A stretch of 64,000 bases of DNA, from positions 5,919,001 through 5,983,000 of the forward strand of contig NC_083508.1 of NCBI RefSeq assembly GCF_032362555.1. The letters run 5' to 3'. Every line of letters starts with the position of its first letter. The first letter of the stretch is position 1. The notes beneath the pieces are model-generated. The model was not told where the DNA came from. It worked only from the letters and a program-made list of their open reading frames with translations, and did not search any database. The position numbers were made by a program, and so were the translations under genes. Source of the stretch: Amyelois transitella (Eukaryota > Arthropoda > Insecta > Lepidoptera > Pyralidae). Positions 23,918-35,905 of the stretch are shown here, piece after piece.

Positions 23918-25800
23918 GCGCCGATGACTGCGCGCAATGATGATTCTATACTTACTTTTAATTTTATTATTGACGCTGACTAGTAATATATGGCATGCAT
24001 TTGAAACGTTTACTTTGATATATTCTCACTGCATACAACCCAACCTTGTATACTATTGTTTTTTATTTACTCATTTTTGTTTTGTACAAGAATTAACTTG
24101 TAGCTATCAAATTAATATGTTTCATTCAGTTCTTTACTTTCGTTATTGGAGCTACCAATACATAGGTTAGTATCCAAAATGACTTGTATGTTTGTATAAA
24201 TAGTAAATTAAAACATTAATAGGAATATGTACCAATGTACATAAAAAATGTTTTTTATATGTTTCAATGCTCCTATTAGTTTCTAAATTACTATTAATAC
24301 TAGTTTTATCTAAGCTCCCATAACAGTAACTTTAAAAATGCAATACGCTTATGAATAGAATTCATATAAAACAGTAATTCATTGTAGATAAAAAAGGACT
24401 TCGGCAATAATATGAGGTCCATTATCTTTTATTGGAATTTATGGCGATAATTACTACATAGTGGGTTTATTAAGACTTTCAGGATGCTCATTATAATTAT
24501 TATTTGTACTGTCTTCTGCATTTGCCTTTCGATTTCGTGGTTAATTAATAATAGTATAATAATAGCGCGCAAAAGATTATCTTTTAATTGCTTTATTACT
24601 AGTGCCAAATATAGAACTTGTAGTATGTTTTCCATGATGTTTTGTCCAAAATACGCAAGCGTGTGTTGGCTATTATGCCGCCTTGTAAAATGTGCCTTTT
24701 AATACATTTTTTTCTGTTGACCCTTCCATAACATTGTAATGTTATAAGAATTATCTGTCGCAGATTTAGAATATGAATAACATACCTTGAAAGAATAGGG
24801 AATTTTTCATTATTTAAAAGTGAAAAACTAAATTTCCTTTATATTGAACATGGAAAATGGAAATATTATAACGCAAGTGTGCATGTATCGAATGTTTGAG
24901 ACTGTAATAGATTTAAAGAATTGTAAATTAAATGTAAGAAAGTACAATACGGCGTGTAACCGACCTGTTCGAACCAAGATGAATAATTGGTACGGAATTT
25001 TATTTATTTCACAATTATCAATTTACATTGATAAAATGGTTTAAATTTTTGCAGTGGACTTCCTAAGCTTTGTTTTTTTTTTTTATTATCTTCAAGATTA
25101 ATCATTATGTTCTTCTAATGTAAATGCATATTTTCTTCATTAATTTCACACTTATCTACTGCAAAATCTAGCCATCTTATTGAATTGAATATGAAATAAA
25201 ATTGTTATGTTGTCAAATACTTTCTTTTTTCAGATGGTACTAATCTTCATGTAATAATTACAATCTTAGTGAAAAATACGTCGGTTGAAGCTTTGTGGTG
25301 AAACTTTAGTAAATTATTAAAGTTATAATGAGCACGTTGATAATCCTGACTTACTAGTTTAATAGTGTAAATAATAGATTGGTTAAGTAGATTTAAAAAC
25401 AATGGAATATTCAGTGTTCTTGTAGTAAATTCAGTATTTTTAATATGTTGATCATTTTAAGTGTTTATTTTAGTTATAATTCTGTATGCGTATTGTGTAG
25501 TGAACTTGGCAAGCTTTTTGGGAAAGCTTAGTGTGACTATCGTCCGTAGTTATTTTTACAGCGTCGAGACTATTTTAGATTTTTTACGTACTAAGCCAGT
25601 GTGTTTATTTTTAAAATTTCGCGTTTGATTAGTTGGTATATGTATGTAATGATAATGATGGTCATCAATGGTTAGTGTGCTATTTACTTAGAAACAGAGT
25701 AACTGGCTCTCAATTTTGCATTTTGTTGACGCCCCTCTTGTATATAAACTAATATATTTGCGGTTAAATCAATAAATTATCGTTTTAAAAAGTAAACCAT
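23918..25800 (+). other. probable AKAP1 3' UTR and flank
   Basis: AT-rich sequence after the AKAP1 stop with no supported gene. An AATAAA at 25771-25776 is the clearest late poly(A) candidate, which would give a 3' UTR of about 1.85 kb. The end is unproven. Confidence 0.35.
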
Positions 25801-25980
25801 TTTTTATTTCACAGGCCTTCGCAATGACATTATACTTAAAGTAATACTATACTTAAAATAATCTGCAAACGGCTCAAAAACTGATTTTTAAACTTACTCG
25901 TCCATACTTCATACGTACACTAGCTTTACCAAATCTGTATAACTACTAACATTACAAGGAGGAAAAGTTTATAACTGTCT

Positions 25981-26845
25981 CGGTGGAATAGTTTATGAAC
26001 GTCAAGATGACAGAGCCACCTCTCAAAACATAAATATTATCGAACCAGCCCTTAGTACCTGGTTTGTACCCGTTGGTACCTATATCAAAAAAGATTGTAC
26101 CCCAATGAATTCCAAAATATCGATTGTGATATGTGGTTCCTCCATTTTGACGTCAAAATGGAGGAACCACATATTTTTTAATTGCACAATGCTAATGTTA
26201 TGTTATTTAAACGAATTGTATGTAACTAAATTTATTTCAATAAGTTATAAATGATAGTTCTGATATTTAAATAAAATTATTTCTAATATTTAAATAAAAG
26301 TATCTCTAAGTCGACAAAATTTATTTGATGGGTTATTCTACACTTTGAATCCTCGTTTAATTTAATAACATAACATTAGCATTGTGCTTTTAAATAATTA
26401 ATAAATATAATTTTTTGTACTAAATCCTAAACGCCTAGAACTATTTTGAAATAAAATTTTCGTTTAATACATTTTGCTATAATTATTCACAGGCACTTCT
26501 GTCATTTTCTTTTTGTTAATTATTTTCTTACAAAACTGTTTTAAAAAACGATTATAGCGATAGCGATAAGATCTTGGGAGGTTCTAACCAGGTACTAAGT
26601 GTTCGTGTGGTCATCTTGACGGTATACATTATATTTTTATAAGAAACGAAGGTGGTTCCTCCATTTTGACGTCAAGATGGAGGAACCACATCACAATATT
26701 TTTGAATTCTTTGAGGAACAAACTTTTTTGATATAGGTACCAACAGGTACAAACGAGGTACTAAGGGTTGGTTCGACAGTATTTATGTTTTGCGAGGTGG
26801 CTCCGTCATCTTGACGTTCATAATAGTTTTGGCATAGCAGACGAG
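25981..26845. mobile_element. long foldback element
   Basis: The left arm (about 25981-26130) reappears reverse-complemented at about 26695-26840. It includes 'gaacgtcaagatgac', 'cataaata', 'cttagtacct' and 'ttggtacctatatcaaaaaa'. Inside each arm is a palindrome: 26131-26172, and 26652-26689 with one mismatch. A third inner inverted pair (about 26177-26210 with 26343-26375) shares 'acataacattagcattgtgc' in inverse. It has no coding capacity. This is a composite foldback or MITE-like element. Confidence 0.8.
26131..26172. repeat. 42-bp perfect palindrome centred on GACGTC
   Basis: Two 21-base halves ('atgtggttcctccattttgac' and its exact complement) meet with no spacer, centred on GACGTC. It lies in the left arm of the foldback element. 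Confidence 0.9.
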
Positions 26846-26899
26846 ACAATATACATACAAGAGAACCACTATATCTACATTTTCTATCTGTAACGCCCG

Positions 26900-27830
26900 A
26901 TCCCATATTCGATCCTTATCCATTTTTAACCTATTATTGAGATTTCAATTTGAGTGTGCCAATAATATATCCACAGTCCACATGAGTGCGATTCATCCAC
27001 GTTTGGTCCTATCGCACATCACGGATGTGGCAGTTTGATTCTTATTGAGTTCTCTATCCTATCTTAGAATTTTGACGTTTCTTTCGAAAGGTGTTATGAT
27101 TCAAATTTGCAATCTCGTATTTCTGGGATTTGCTATTGTATGGGATTCTATACCACTGTGAGTGATTGATGACTGTTCATTTGACGATTTCTTTGTCTTC
27201 ATAACTTTCCGTTCCGTCCACGTATTGTAATCGCCGGGATGAACGCGGTCTAATTAAACAAGTTCAAATTTGTGAAATAAGTTATTATTAAAATACATAA
27301 TTCTTATGTTGAAAATTGTAATTTGTTTTGCTTAACAATGCAATTGATATTTCCATTAAAATAAAATAAAGAAAACGTGCAGAATTGAGATTGGTAATGT
27401 TGTACTCTGCCGCAACGCCCCCTGTTGGAATTTTTGTTCTACCTATGGCAATTTAATGTGCAACAGAAGAACATTATGTACAAAAAACAATTAAGTACGT
27501 ACGTACAGTAAATTTGAGAAAAAATGATACTTTATAGTGCGCTGCTAGAGAGTATATTCTACAGCAGCGCCACTCAGAATACTTACTTGTATTTATACTA
27601 CAAAGCTGATTATTGAGTTAGACGATGTACGAACGTTTATTAGTATGTACGTCTTAGAATAATAATGAAAATGTAAGCAACTATTGTTTTATCTAACTTT
27701 AAAAGAAAGACCGTAGTTAAGTACTTTGCAGTGAACAATTCTTCTTTCCTGGTAATAAGGCAACTGTACAGTAGTTCCTGAGATTATCGCGTTCAAACAA
27801 ACTAACTCTTCAGCTTTATAATATAAGTAT
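26900..27830. other. AT-rich DNA, no gene recognised
   Basis: Contains scattered repeat C tail pieces near 27770-27830 ('gtagttcctgagattatcg'). Nothing else is recognised. Confidence 0.4.
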
Positions 27831-27834
27831 AGAT

Positions 27835-27975
27835 AATAAATACTTATATAGATAAACATCCAAGACCCAGGCCAATCGGAAAGTTCTTTTCTCATCATGC
27901 CCTGGCCGGGATTCGAACCCGGGACCTCCGGTGTCACAGACAAGCGTACTGCCGCTGCGCCACAGAGGCCGTTAG
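27835..27975 (-). mobile_element. SINE family A, truncated
   Basis: Minus-strand tRNA-like head ('gcctctgtggcgcagcgg', B box 'ggttcgaatcccgg') followed by only the first part of the body ('cctgggtcttggatgttta'). The 3' half is missing. Confidence 0.85.
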
Positions 27976-29238
27976 ATAATGATTACATACATACACATGG
28001 CACTTTCTATACGTGGCAGACAGAGCAAGCAGTCTTGAAAAGACTGAAGATATAGCATTTTACGGTATAATAATTTATAATGTAAAAAATTAATACATAC
28101 ATCACAGAAAAATAAATATATTTAATAATGGCTACTATGATTTTCTATCCTATGCTTTACTTTGTTTGTTTATACTTTTTTAATTTTGTGGCAAACATTT
28201 GCAAGATTCCCAACCCAACATGATCTTCGTGGATCGAGCTTTAGCCTTTGATACACATTGATATTGTAAAAATTCCAGAGAGCGCCCGCAACTCCATCTA
28301 AAAAATCCGTTAACTTCCCGTGAAATTTCAGGAATCCTTCTTAGTGCATCCCTAGACCACATAAGAAAACACCCACATGTCAAATTTCAAGTTTTTCAAC
28401 CCAGCTGTTTGTCACTCAGTAATAGCAGTTTTATAAATGTATACATAATTATTATATCAACACTATTAAATTAAATAATATACAATGATTTTTTCATTAA
28501 AAAATAAAAGATGCATTCTTACATAGATTTTTCATGACTTTTTTTACATAGCACTACAAAAGTATATTGCTCGACATGTTATAAATTCAGTACCTACATT
28601 GAAAGGATTAAAAAAGAATTAACTAGCATGGATTGTTACTAGATCGATATCGAAACTAAAATATCACAAAAAATATTTTCTCGTCTATACAGGTAGGGCT
28701 TTCAAGCATCATGCAACATCTACTAGTTAGGTATATTACGCTCAAAATTAGGAGATACTTTTTACCACGAAAATGTTTATTAAAATAAATAAAACAGTGA
28801 AAAATCATATCAACTATAAATACCGTGAATTCAGCAAGTTATGTACCTTAGAAAGTGTAGAGTATCACAAATTTTAGCCATTTATTAAAATACTGACCTG
28901 ACTGACTGACTGACTTTAGCTTTAACCCTTTAGCGACTTTGTACTAAGAAAAATATAGGTACATAAGGTAACTTGTATCCCGCAAAAAAGATTTGCGTAA
29001 GACGACAATGTGCACGTGTATGCAATAAAAACATTAATTATTTTACATTAATCTCTTGATAAATCAGTAAACGCGCATGGGAACGCGGAAATATAGTAAC
29101 GAAAAATATGTACCTAGTAATTTATTTTACATCACTTCGGAGTTGGCTAAAGGTAAAGTTTTTATGGTCGCCTGCCTGCCTCACACAGCATTAACGTTAT
29201 ATAAATTCGTGCTACTTAATTACAACAATGATCCAAAA
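27976..29238. other. 3' flank of the short reductase gene
   Basis: AT-rich DNA with a repeat D sliver at about 28000-28050 and an unrecognised minus frame at 28180-28383. A minus-strand AATAAA (tttatt at 28881-28886) is a possible poly(A) signal for the reductase-like gene that ends at 29239. Confidence 0.4.
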
Positions 29239-32200
29239 TTAACTCCATGTATCCGAGCAATATTTCTTGGTAGATTTTAGATTGTTAAGCAATTTGACGG
29301 CGTCTTGGTGTGATTTTCCTCCAATCTCCCTTATGCTCTTGAGGACGATATCTCTCACATTGACAGCCATATTATTAGCATCCCTGTGCATAAAAAATAT
29401 GTAAAGTTATTATACGCACACCTCGGACATACCTCGGAATCATATCGGCAATATTTTAATTAAAGTTTAGATGTGCAATTTACCAGAACTTGTTGATTCC
29501 AATCGTGGTTTCTTATAACAAAGAACAACCTCATTGTATGTTCCCAGTTTCACAAAAAGATGCTTCTAATAAAATTCCTTAGTTTATATACTTCGATCAA
29601 GTATAAAAATTAAATAAGTATTAAAAATATATCAAGTAGGTATATCTTTTTTCTTTTTAGTTTTTCGAAGGCTATATACGACAAAAATAAACCTACTCGC
29701 AAGGATCTGTTCTGTTATCTTTTGTTTTGCAGAGGGCAGGTGACAGTCGCTCTGAGTAAAAATTATCTCATAAAATAGTCAAGTGAGGTAGTATTGGAAC
29801 CAGGTTTTGAAGTACCACCACAAAGGATATAACCGGAAACAGATTAATGATGACTATAAAATGGAACTTACCCACACACATAAAAATGTCCATTTCGGTT
29901 GCCTAGAACATTCCAAATTTGCTCCAGATTTTGCTCAAGCAAGTGTGTCACGTATACTTTGTCAGCTTGATCCCGGGAGAACGCCAAGTTCAGTTTTAGG
30001 AGGCCACTTTTTTCATATTCTTCCAGCTCCTAAATATATTGAAATATCGTCATTTTAATTTTATTATTTTTAATTAACATTTACGAAATATATAAAAAAA
30101 AGAAATACTTACCTCCTGGTATATAAAATCTTGATGTCGATGCCTGCATCCAAAATAAAGAATAGTGTCACCGACTTCATTGCCGTTCCTCTGAGCGTGG
30201 GCCCTCTCTTGTAAAAATCCGCGGAAAGGTGCCAGCCCCGTCCCTGTACCCACCATGATAATAGGTGTTTGCATACTTTGTGGTAACCTGTAATTAAATA
30301 TTCAGATTAAAACTGCATTGGGATAATGTAGACGTAATTTTCCTCCTACCAAACAGACCTCCATCTTCTAAAGTGGATGTACTAAGTTTCGCCAGCCTAA
30401 GTTGGTTCTGTTTACACTAGACATGTGCTCTTCACAAGGTTGGATTACAGGGTTCTTACCTAAATTCTGATTTCCTTATGTAAATGGGTACGCGAGGCAA
30501 GGGCTCGCCCTTCTGCGGCTTGTTCCCCGCGAGCCAGGTGGTCGCAACTCCTTGTTTCACGCGGCCCGACTTGGTCTTATATTTTACAACCACCGCCGTC
30601 ACGTGAACTGATTCTGGGAACAACTGTTTATGTGTTTATAAACAAAGTCATATTATTTTAAAGATTGGATACGGTAACAGGAAAGAGTTTGCTCATAGTG
30701 TTTAGGAGCTGTTCTGAAATGGGTATTTCATTTATTTATATCCAATAACAGGTAAAAATTTTGACGGTTGCCAATTGCTAGGCAAGTCACGTTTTATTAA
30801 GATAAAACTAGTTACTAACTTTTGGACTAGAAGATATTGAATAATATCTTGGTTGAAGATGTGGCAATAAACTACATATGTGATTAAGAGGAGGCCTACA
30901 AGATTTAATGTCTTCCAAAATATGTACAATATTGGGACTTGCTTCTTCAACAAATGATTTGTACAATGTTTTGCCTTCTTTAGAGTTTGTTGCCATCAGT
31001 AACATTTTATTTTTGTCCTGAAAAAGAAAACAAATTACTTAGATCATATTAAGCTTTTTTAACATTGTTGTCAAGAAGTGTTTAAAGTACTGTTATTGAT
31101 AATTAAAAAAATTAATGGTTATGATTTATGGTCTATCCAATTTTGCCTATGATGATAGCGATTGTAAATAAAACTAAGTCAAGCAAATTTGTAACTTACA
31201 CTTTCATTGCTGCAATATTCAGCCAACTTCCTAATAACATCTGTAGAAGGTAATGCAGTGATTTCAATATAATGGGACAATGCCGTTCTGTACGAAGTTA
31301 TCTGATTGCCTTTGTTGGCTAAAGTGATCCCTTTACTGAGATCTGTATTTGTCAATTCTCCTAGGCGTTCAACCAATCTAGAGTTATTTTTAGGATACAC
31401 TGCCACATAGTCACCTGAAATAGAGAAAGAATTATATTGAATAGGCATTGCACCTTCATGCTTCTAATAGACAATATTCATTGTCACTTTTGGATTTAGA
31501 TTGTGTTGCAAAAGTTGTTTATAATCTTAGTTACCATAAATATCTTCGAATAAATGTTTACTTCCCTTTCACATTTTATTATATTTTTCTACTCAACCTT
31601 TTAAGCTGATCATTGTTAATTAAATTTATAATTTGGTTCTAGGAAAAAAAGTGGCATGAAATATAAATAAACTACAAAAACAAAACTGAACAGTCTTCTT
31701 ACATATCAAAATGTATATAAATAGTCTACTTTCTTTCCTGACTTCAAACTTTATACAAAATCAAAATAAAGGGAATACTAGAATTTCATCTTCCATCATC
31801 GTCTCGCACGAAATCCTTGTAGCTAAGGATGACAAACATACCAGCTTCATATTCCATTTTAGAATCAGATATATCAAACTCCACATGAAGACATGATCTA
31901 TTTCCACCTTTGTGTAATTCCTTGTTGGTAATTATTTGAGCTAAGAACGGATTGTTAGCATCAAAAGGTCTACAAAAGAAAATATACATAATGTTTTAGA
32001 TTAAATATAAAAGATCACAATGACAAGACTATTGTGTAAGTACCAACTGTCATCGGAAATGACCAAATCACTAGTAAAACATGGTTCAAAGTGGTGAGAT
32101 CATTAGGATATCACTGAGGTGATCACATGGTGTTCAAGTCAATCTATGTAGTCATTTGTTATTATCTCACTTATCTTCATGCAAGATTAACAAGATTTTT

Positions 32201-34400
32201 ATGATTGTACATAGATAACTTTTTGACAACTGGAATACATAGAAAAACTTATATAGAACAAATAGGATAGAATAAGCTAGCTCTAAAGGAACTTCAAGAC
32301 TGTGTGATACAAACTAAAATATCACATTTTATAACAAGCTAGCCCGCATAAGTAGTATGCCCTTAAATATCATGGAGATTGATTCAGTTGTTTAACTGTG
32401 AAAAGATAACAAACTAACTTTCAGTTATAATACGAGGTGTGTTCAAAAAGTATCGCGAATTTTGAATTTTCGCGGGTTACGTGTATTCGAATTTTGATCT
32501 TTTTGTGGTTTAATGTTAGTACTCATGTCTCTCACTTATGACGACAAGCTCGGCCATGTTCAATGTTCACTTAATTGTTGACAGCTGCTTTGCTTGCATG
32601 TGTTTTGGATCGTCTTTGATTTTTACCTATTAAAAAAAATGGATCAACAAATCTGTATCAAATTTTGTGTGAAAACGAAATTAAGTGCGCGGATGCATTC
32701 CGAATGTTGACTGTGGCATACAGAGAAGCTACCTTGGACCGAAGCAATGTTTATCAGTGGTACAAAATGTTCTCAGCAGGCCGAGAAGATGTGAACGACA
32801 AAGAGTGTGCCGGACGCCCGAGCACTTCAACTTCAACAACAGACGAATAAATTAATGAAGTGGAGAAAATGACATTGGCCAATCGTCGAATCACCATTAA
32901 GAGAAGTTGCTGGAAACATAAAGAAACCGCCAGAAACGCCCGGATTCGTGGAAGAACAAAAATTGGCTTTTGCACCACGATAACACCCCTGCTCACACAT
33001 TGTTGCTTGTGCGCGACTTTTTGGCCGAAAACAACACACTAATGATGCCGCAGCCACCGTATTCCCCAGATCTGGCCCCTGTGACTTTTTCTTGTTCCCT
33101 AAACTAAAAAACCCATGAAAGGACTACGTTATGCTATGCTTGATGAGATAAAATGGCATCGAAGGAGGAGCTGAAAAAGAAAAAAAAAATGATTTTTTGA
33201 AGTGCTCCTCACACACCTCGTATTAGAAATTCATTAACAGTTGTGTATATTTGGTTGTACTGAGTAAATTAAAAATTACTGGACCAATCTTAATGTTATT
33301 TAATACAAAGTGAGCCAAAACCTTCAGGACAGGCTACTTCTTTTGAGAAATTCACACAGAATTGAACAAGTAAGTTCAAGAAAGATTAAGTAACTTACAA
33401 TCTTTTTATTTGAATGTTATGCAACTTGGCTTTCCCATAACATATGTTGCCAAGCTTAGTGTTTTTGGGTACATGATTACTTTGTTGGAATTTGTATGAT
33501 GAATCTTTTTTGTTCAAATTTGGAATATGGAGTATCTCTGACCAGATTTTCTGTTTTAAACCTACAAAAATGTCTTTAACACTGTAAGAAAAATTACTGT
33601 AATTAAAAAAGACCTAAAGAAATGGACTGTGCTTTTAAACTATTAACAACAAAGAGAGTTAATAACAAAAATTTGTTTCCATTCAATTCAAACTCAGACC
33701 CTGTCAAAAGGTACAACAGGAATGTAATAAACCAATTGAAATTAATGCCTGTTTTCCCCAATGCATTAAAATTTTAAATGACAATGAAAAATATTTTTAA
33801 TGAACACCATATTAAACAAAAAAAGAAATCATAAGACTGTTTAGCATTGTATTAAAAATTAAGGTCTGATATAAGTAAGTTGTGTTTTATGTGTAAAGAA
33901 TAGGTACTTTTTAATTAAAATGTGTTAAATACAAAATATCCTTGGTCTTTAACCAGCAAGTCGTTAGTTTTTATTTTTCCTTTCAACCCCTCTTTGGATC
34001 ATCATTTTTTTTTGTGTTGCCTGAAAGGTTTATTTATACCAAGATGATAATAATACACTAAATGAAAAGTCAGTTACCTTGTGCAGTTTTTATCCCATGT
34101 TACACAAATTTGGCAAGCATCAATACAGGAATTGGAATGTTCATCATTGTGACAGTAATTATCATCATATGACCTTTTGTTGAAATAAAAAACCTGCAGA
34201 TATTATATGATATAAATTTGAATAAAGCATTGCTGTTGCTGTAAATATGTACTTGTTAAATGAATTTAGTTACCAAAGATCTATTTCCATACCTTATTTT
34301 CCAATTTACGTAATGGTGCTTCAATTCTTCTGTTTATAAGATTTGATAAGTAATGGGGTAAAGTCCTAATAATTGTACCCATATTTCGTGGTGCATCCAT
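29239..34400 (-). CDS. cytochrome P450 reductase-like protein lacking the FMN domain
   Basis: Ten exons, all open with GT-AG borders and consistent phases: 34293-34400, 34078-34193, 33399-33581, 31842-31969, 31200-31414, 30820-31017, 30460-30623, 30113-30287, 29872-30029 and 29239-29383 (529 residues). Exons 2-10 correspond one-to-one with exons 4-12 of the full reductase at 38.2-57.1 kb. Residues 180-529 are a complete FAD/NADPH module: RYYSISSS (307-314), GVATTWL (341-347), [10 protein letters not shown] (384-393), SRDQADKVYV (447-456), the catalytic Cys in VCGDA (481) and terminal DTWS (526-529). The FMN half is absent. Exon 1 gives a new basic start (MDAPRNMGTIIRTLPHYLSN). Exon 2 is a cysteine-rich, diverged relic of the last FMN exon. 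It would pass electrons from NADPH to FAD and then to an unknown acceptor. The ATG follows an in-frame stop, but a possible acceptor (aatttcag) six bases upstream leaves an earlier exon possible. Confidence 0.85.
32433..33220 (+). mobile_element. internally deleted mariner in the reductase-like intron
   Basis: Bounded by inverted ends 'cgaggtgtg' and 'cacacctcg', each next to TA, the mariner target. The plus strand encodes the transposase N-terminal part (VYQWYKMFSAGRED, AGRPSTSTS) and then drops to C-terminal pieces with stops. The catalytic centre is missing, so the element is dead. It sits in the intron between exons 3 and 4 of the short reductase gene, opposite to its transcription. Confidence 0.8.
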
Positions 34401-35080
34401 CCGAAACTGAAATTATCGGATTTCTAGCGAATCTACAAACCACTTTTATTAATAATTACATAATTATAATTAATAATTCCCACTCACAAAATTTATAACA
34501 AAAATGATGAAATGAAATAACCTCTAAAATGAAACTTATATAATGATTTTTATAATAAATATAAGAGAGAACATGAAAAAAAAATATTTCCTTATTACAG
34601 ATACTACCGTTTCTTTTTAGGAAATACAGAAACAAATGCTTATTTTAATGAACTGCCTTAAAATAAGCTTGAAACATCGTAGGTACGTTCATTTCTAATT
34701 AAACACCAATAATAATAATGTATACCTATGACTTAAGAGTCATCACAAAACCCAAAACATTCACTGACGTTTTGTTTTATATTTAAATGATAAAAAATGA
34801 TAATGTCATGATGCAATAAATAAATCGGGATACCAACATGGCGGAGTAGAGATGTTCACTTGTTCATTTAGTCTATAATATTTTATCGATGGATGAGTGA
34901 GTTAAGATTGTTCATTTCCGATCACATTGGTAACTATAAAGTTTAATACGAAAAAGTATTTGGAAATCAAATATAATTAATACCCTATGATTCAGATTAT
35001 GGCTAAACCGCTGGACCGTCTGTGATGAAATTTGGTGTGGATGTAGTTAAATATTCGAGTTAAAATTAAGTTTACTTTTA
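34401..35080 (-). promoter_or_regulatory. upstream region of the reductase-like gene
   Basis: AT-rich DNA preceding the short reductase gene. No reductase FMN-domain exon (no SQTGTAEEF-like, YGEGDPTD-like or GLGNKTY-like coding) is visible here or anywhere up to 38187. Promoter elements cannot be identified with confidence. Confidence 0.35.
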
Positions 35081-35081
35081 T

Positions 35082-35340
35082 GACGGCCTCTGAGGCGCAG
35101 CGGTAGTACGCTTGTCTGTGTCACCGGAGGTCCCGGGTTCGAATCCCGGCCAGGGCATGATGAGAAACAACTTTTTCTGATTGGCCTGGGTCTTGGATGT
35201 TTATCTATAAGTAAGTATTTATTATAAAATATAGTATCGTTGAGTTAGTATCTCGTAACACAAGTTTCGAACTTACTTCGAGGCTAACTCATTCAGTGTA
35301 ATTTGTCCCGTATATATTTATTTTTGTAAATAAATCAATC
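35082..35340 (+). mobile_element. SINE family A, full length
   Basis: Plus-strand copy with the tRNA-like head ('gcctctgaggcgcagcgg', B box 'gggttcgaatcccgg'), a body containing 'gcctgggtcttggatgttt' and 'gaggctaactcattc', and a T/A-rich tail. It is the most complete copy in the window. Confidence 0.9.
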
Positions 35341-35837
35341 ATCCAAAGGGCTCTAATTAGTGATGTACCGTGCTCGGGAACATTTCCAGGGACTGAAAAT
35401 TCTGCAGGAATCGCTGCCGGCAACGTTCCCAATATAGGATTTTACTGGGAATATTGATTAATTATTCTATTAATTTAAGTCAAACATATTATATTCACAT
35501 ATGTTTATATGCGCCTTGATACTTAAATCATAAATTATTCATTTTATATATAAAAATTCCGAAAATAATTATAATTTGCACAAAATGTTTGTCGGATGAC
35601 TCCGAAATTCACTTTTAAAGGGTTAAGAGAAAAATAATATCAATAATTAAGAGATAAATAATAGCAATTGTTCGTGTCTTCTTTGAAGTATTTATGTTCT
35701 TTTGAATCTTCGAGATTTTGTTTTGACTAAATTATATAAACTTTATAATAAGCGATTGCCAAAAGATTGTTGTAAAGTCGATTCTCTTTCGTGGCCTTTG
35801 AAGAGGCCTGTAGCGAGAGCGATGATGGATGATCGAC

Positions 35838-35905
35838 CGCCACCAAAGGGAAGATCTTATGCCAGGCAAATCTTATGCCTGGAGAACCGCGGCACACATG
35901 GATAT
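35838..35905 (+). repeat. short LINE-associated repeat
   Basis: Shares 'caccaaagggaagatc' and 'atgcctgg.gaaccgcgg' with 59393-59450 and in part with 60896-60945, where the sequence flanks a LINE fragment. Probably a retrotransposon relic. Confidence 0.5.

Noticed and set aside
32754-33057. Minus-strand ORFs within the mariner element
   Set aside because: Shadows of the plus-strand transposase remnant.
29239-34400. The short reductase gene as a processed or decaying pseudogene
   Set aside because: Introns are retained, all ten exons are open, all junctions are GT-AG and in phase, and catalytic residues are intact. Decay would have broken at least one of these.
35082-35170. Functional tRNA gene from the A/B boxes (also at 9.15, 27.9 and 41.95 kb)
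   Set aside because: The head is always joined to the same SINE body and tail, lacks a proper cloverleaf end and terminator, and is dispersed in several truncated forms.
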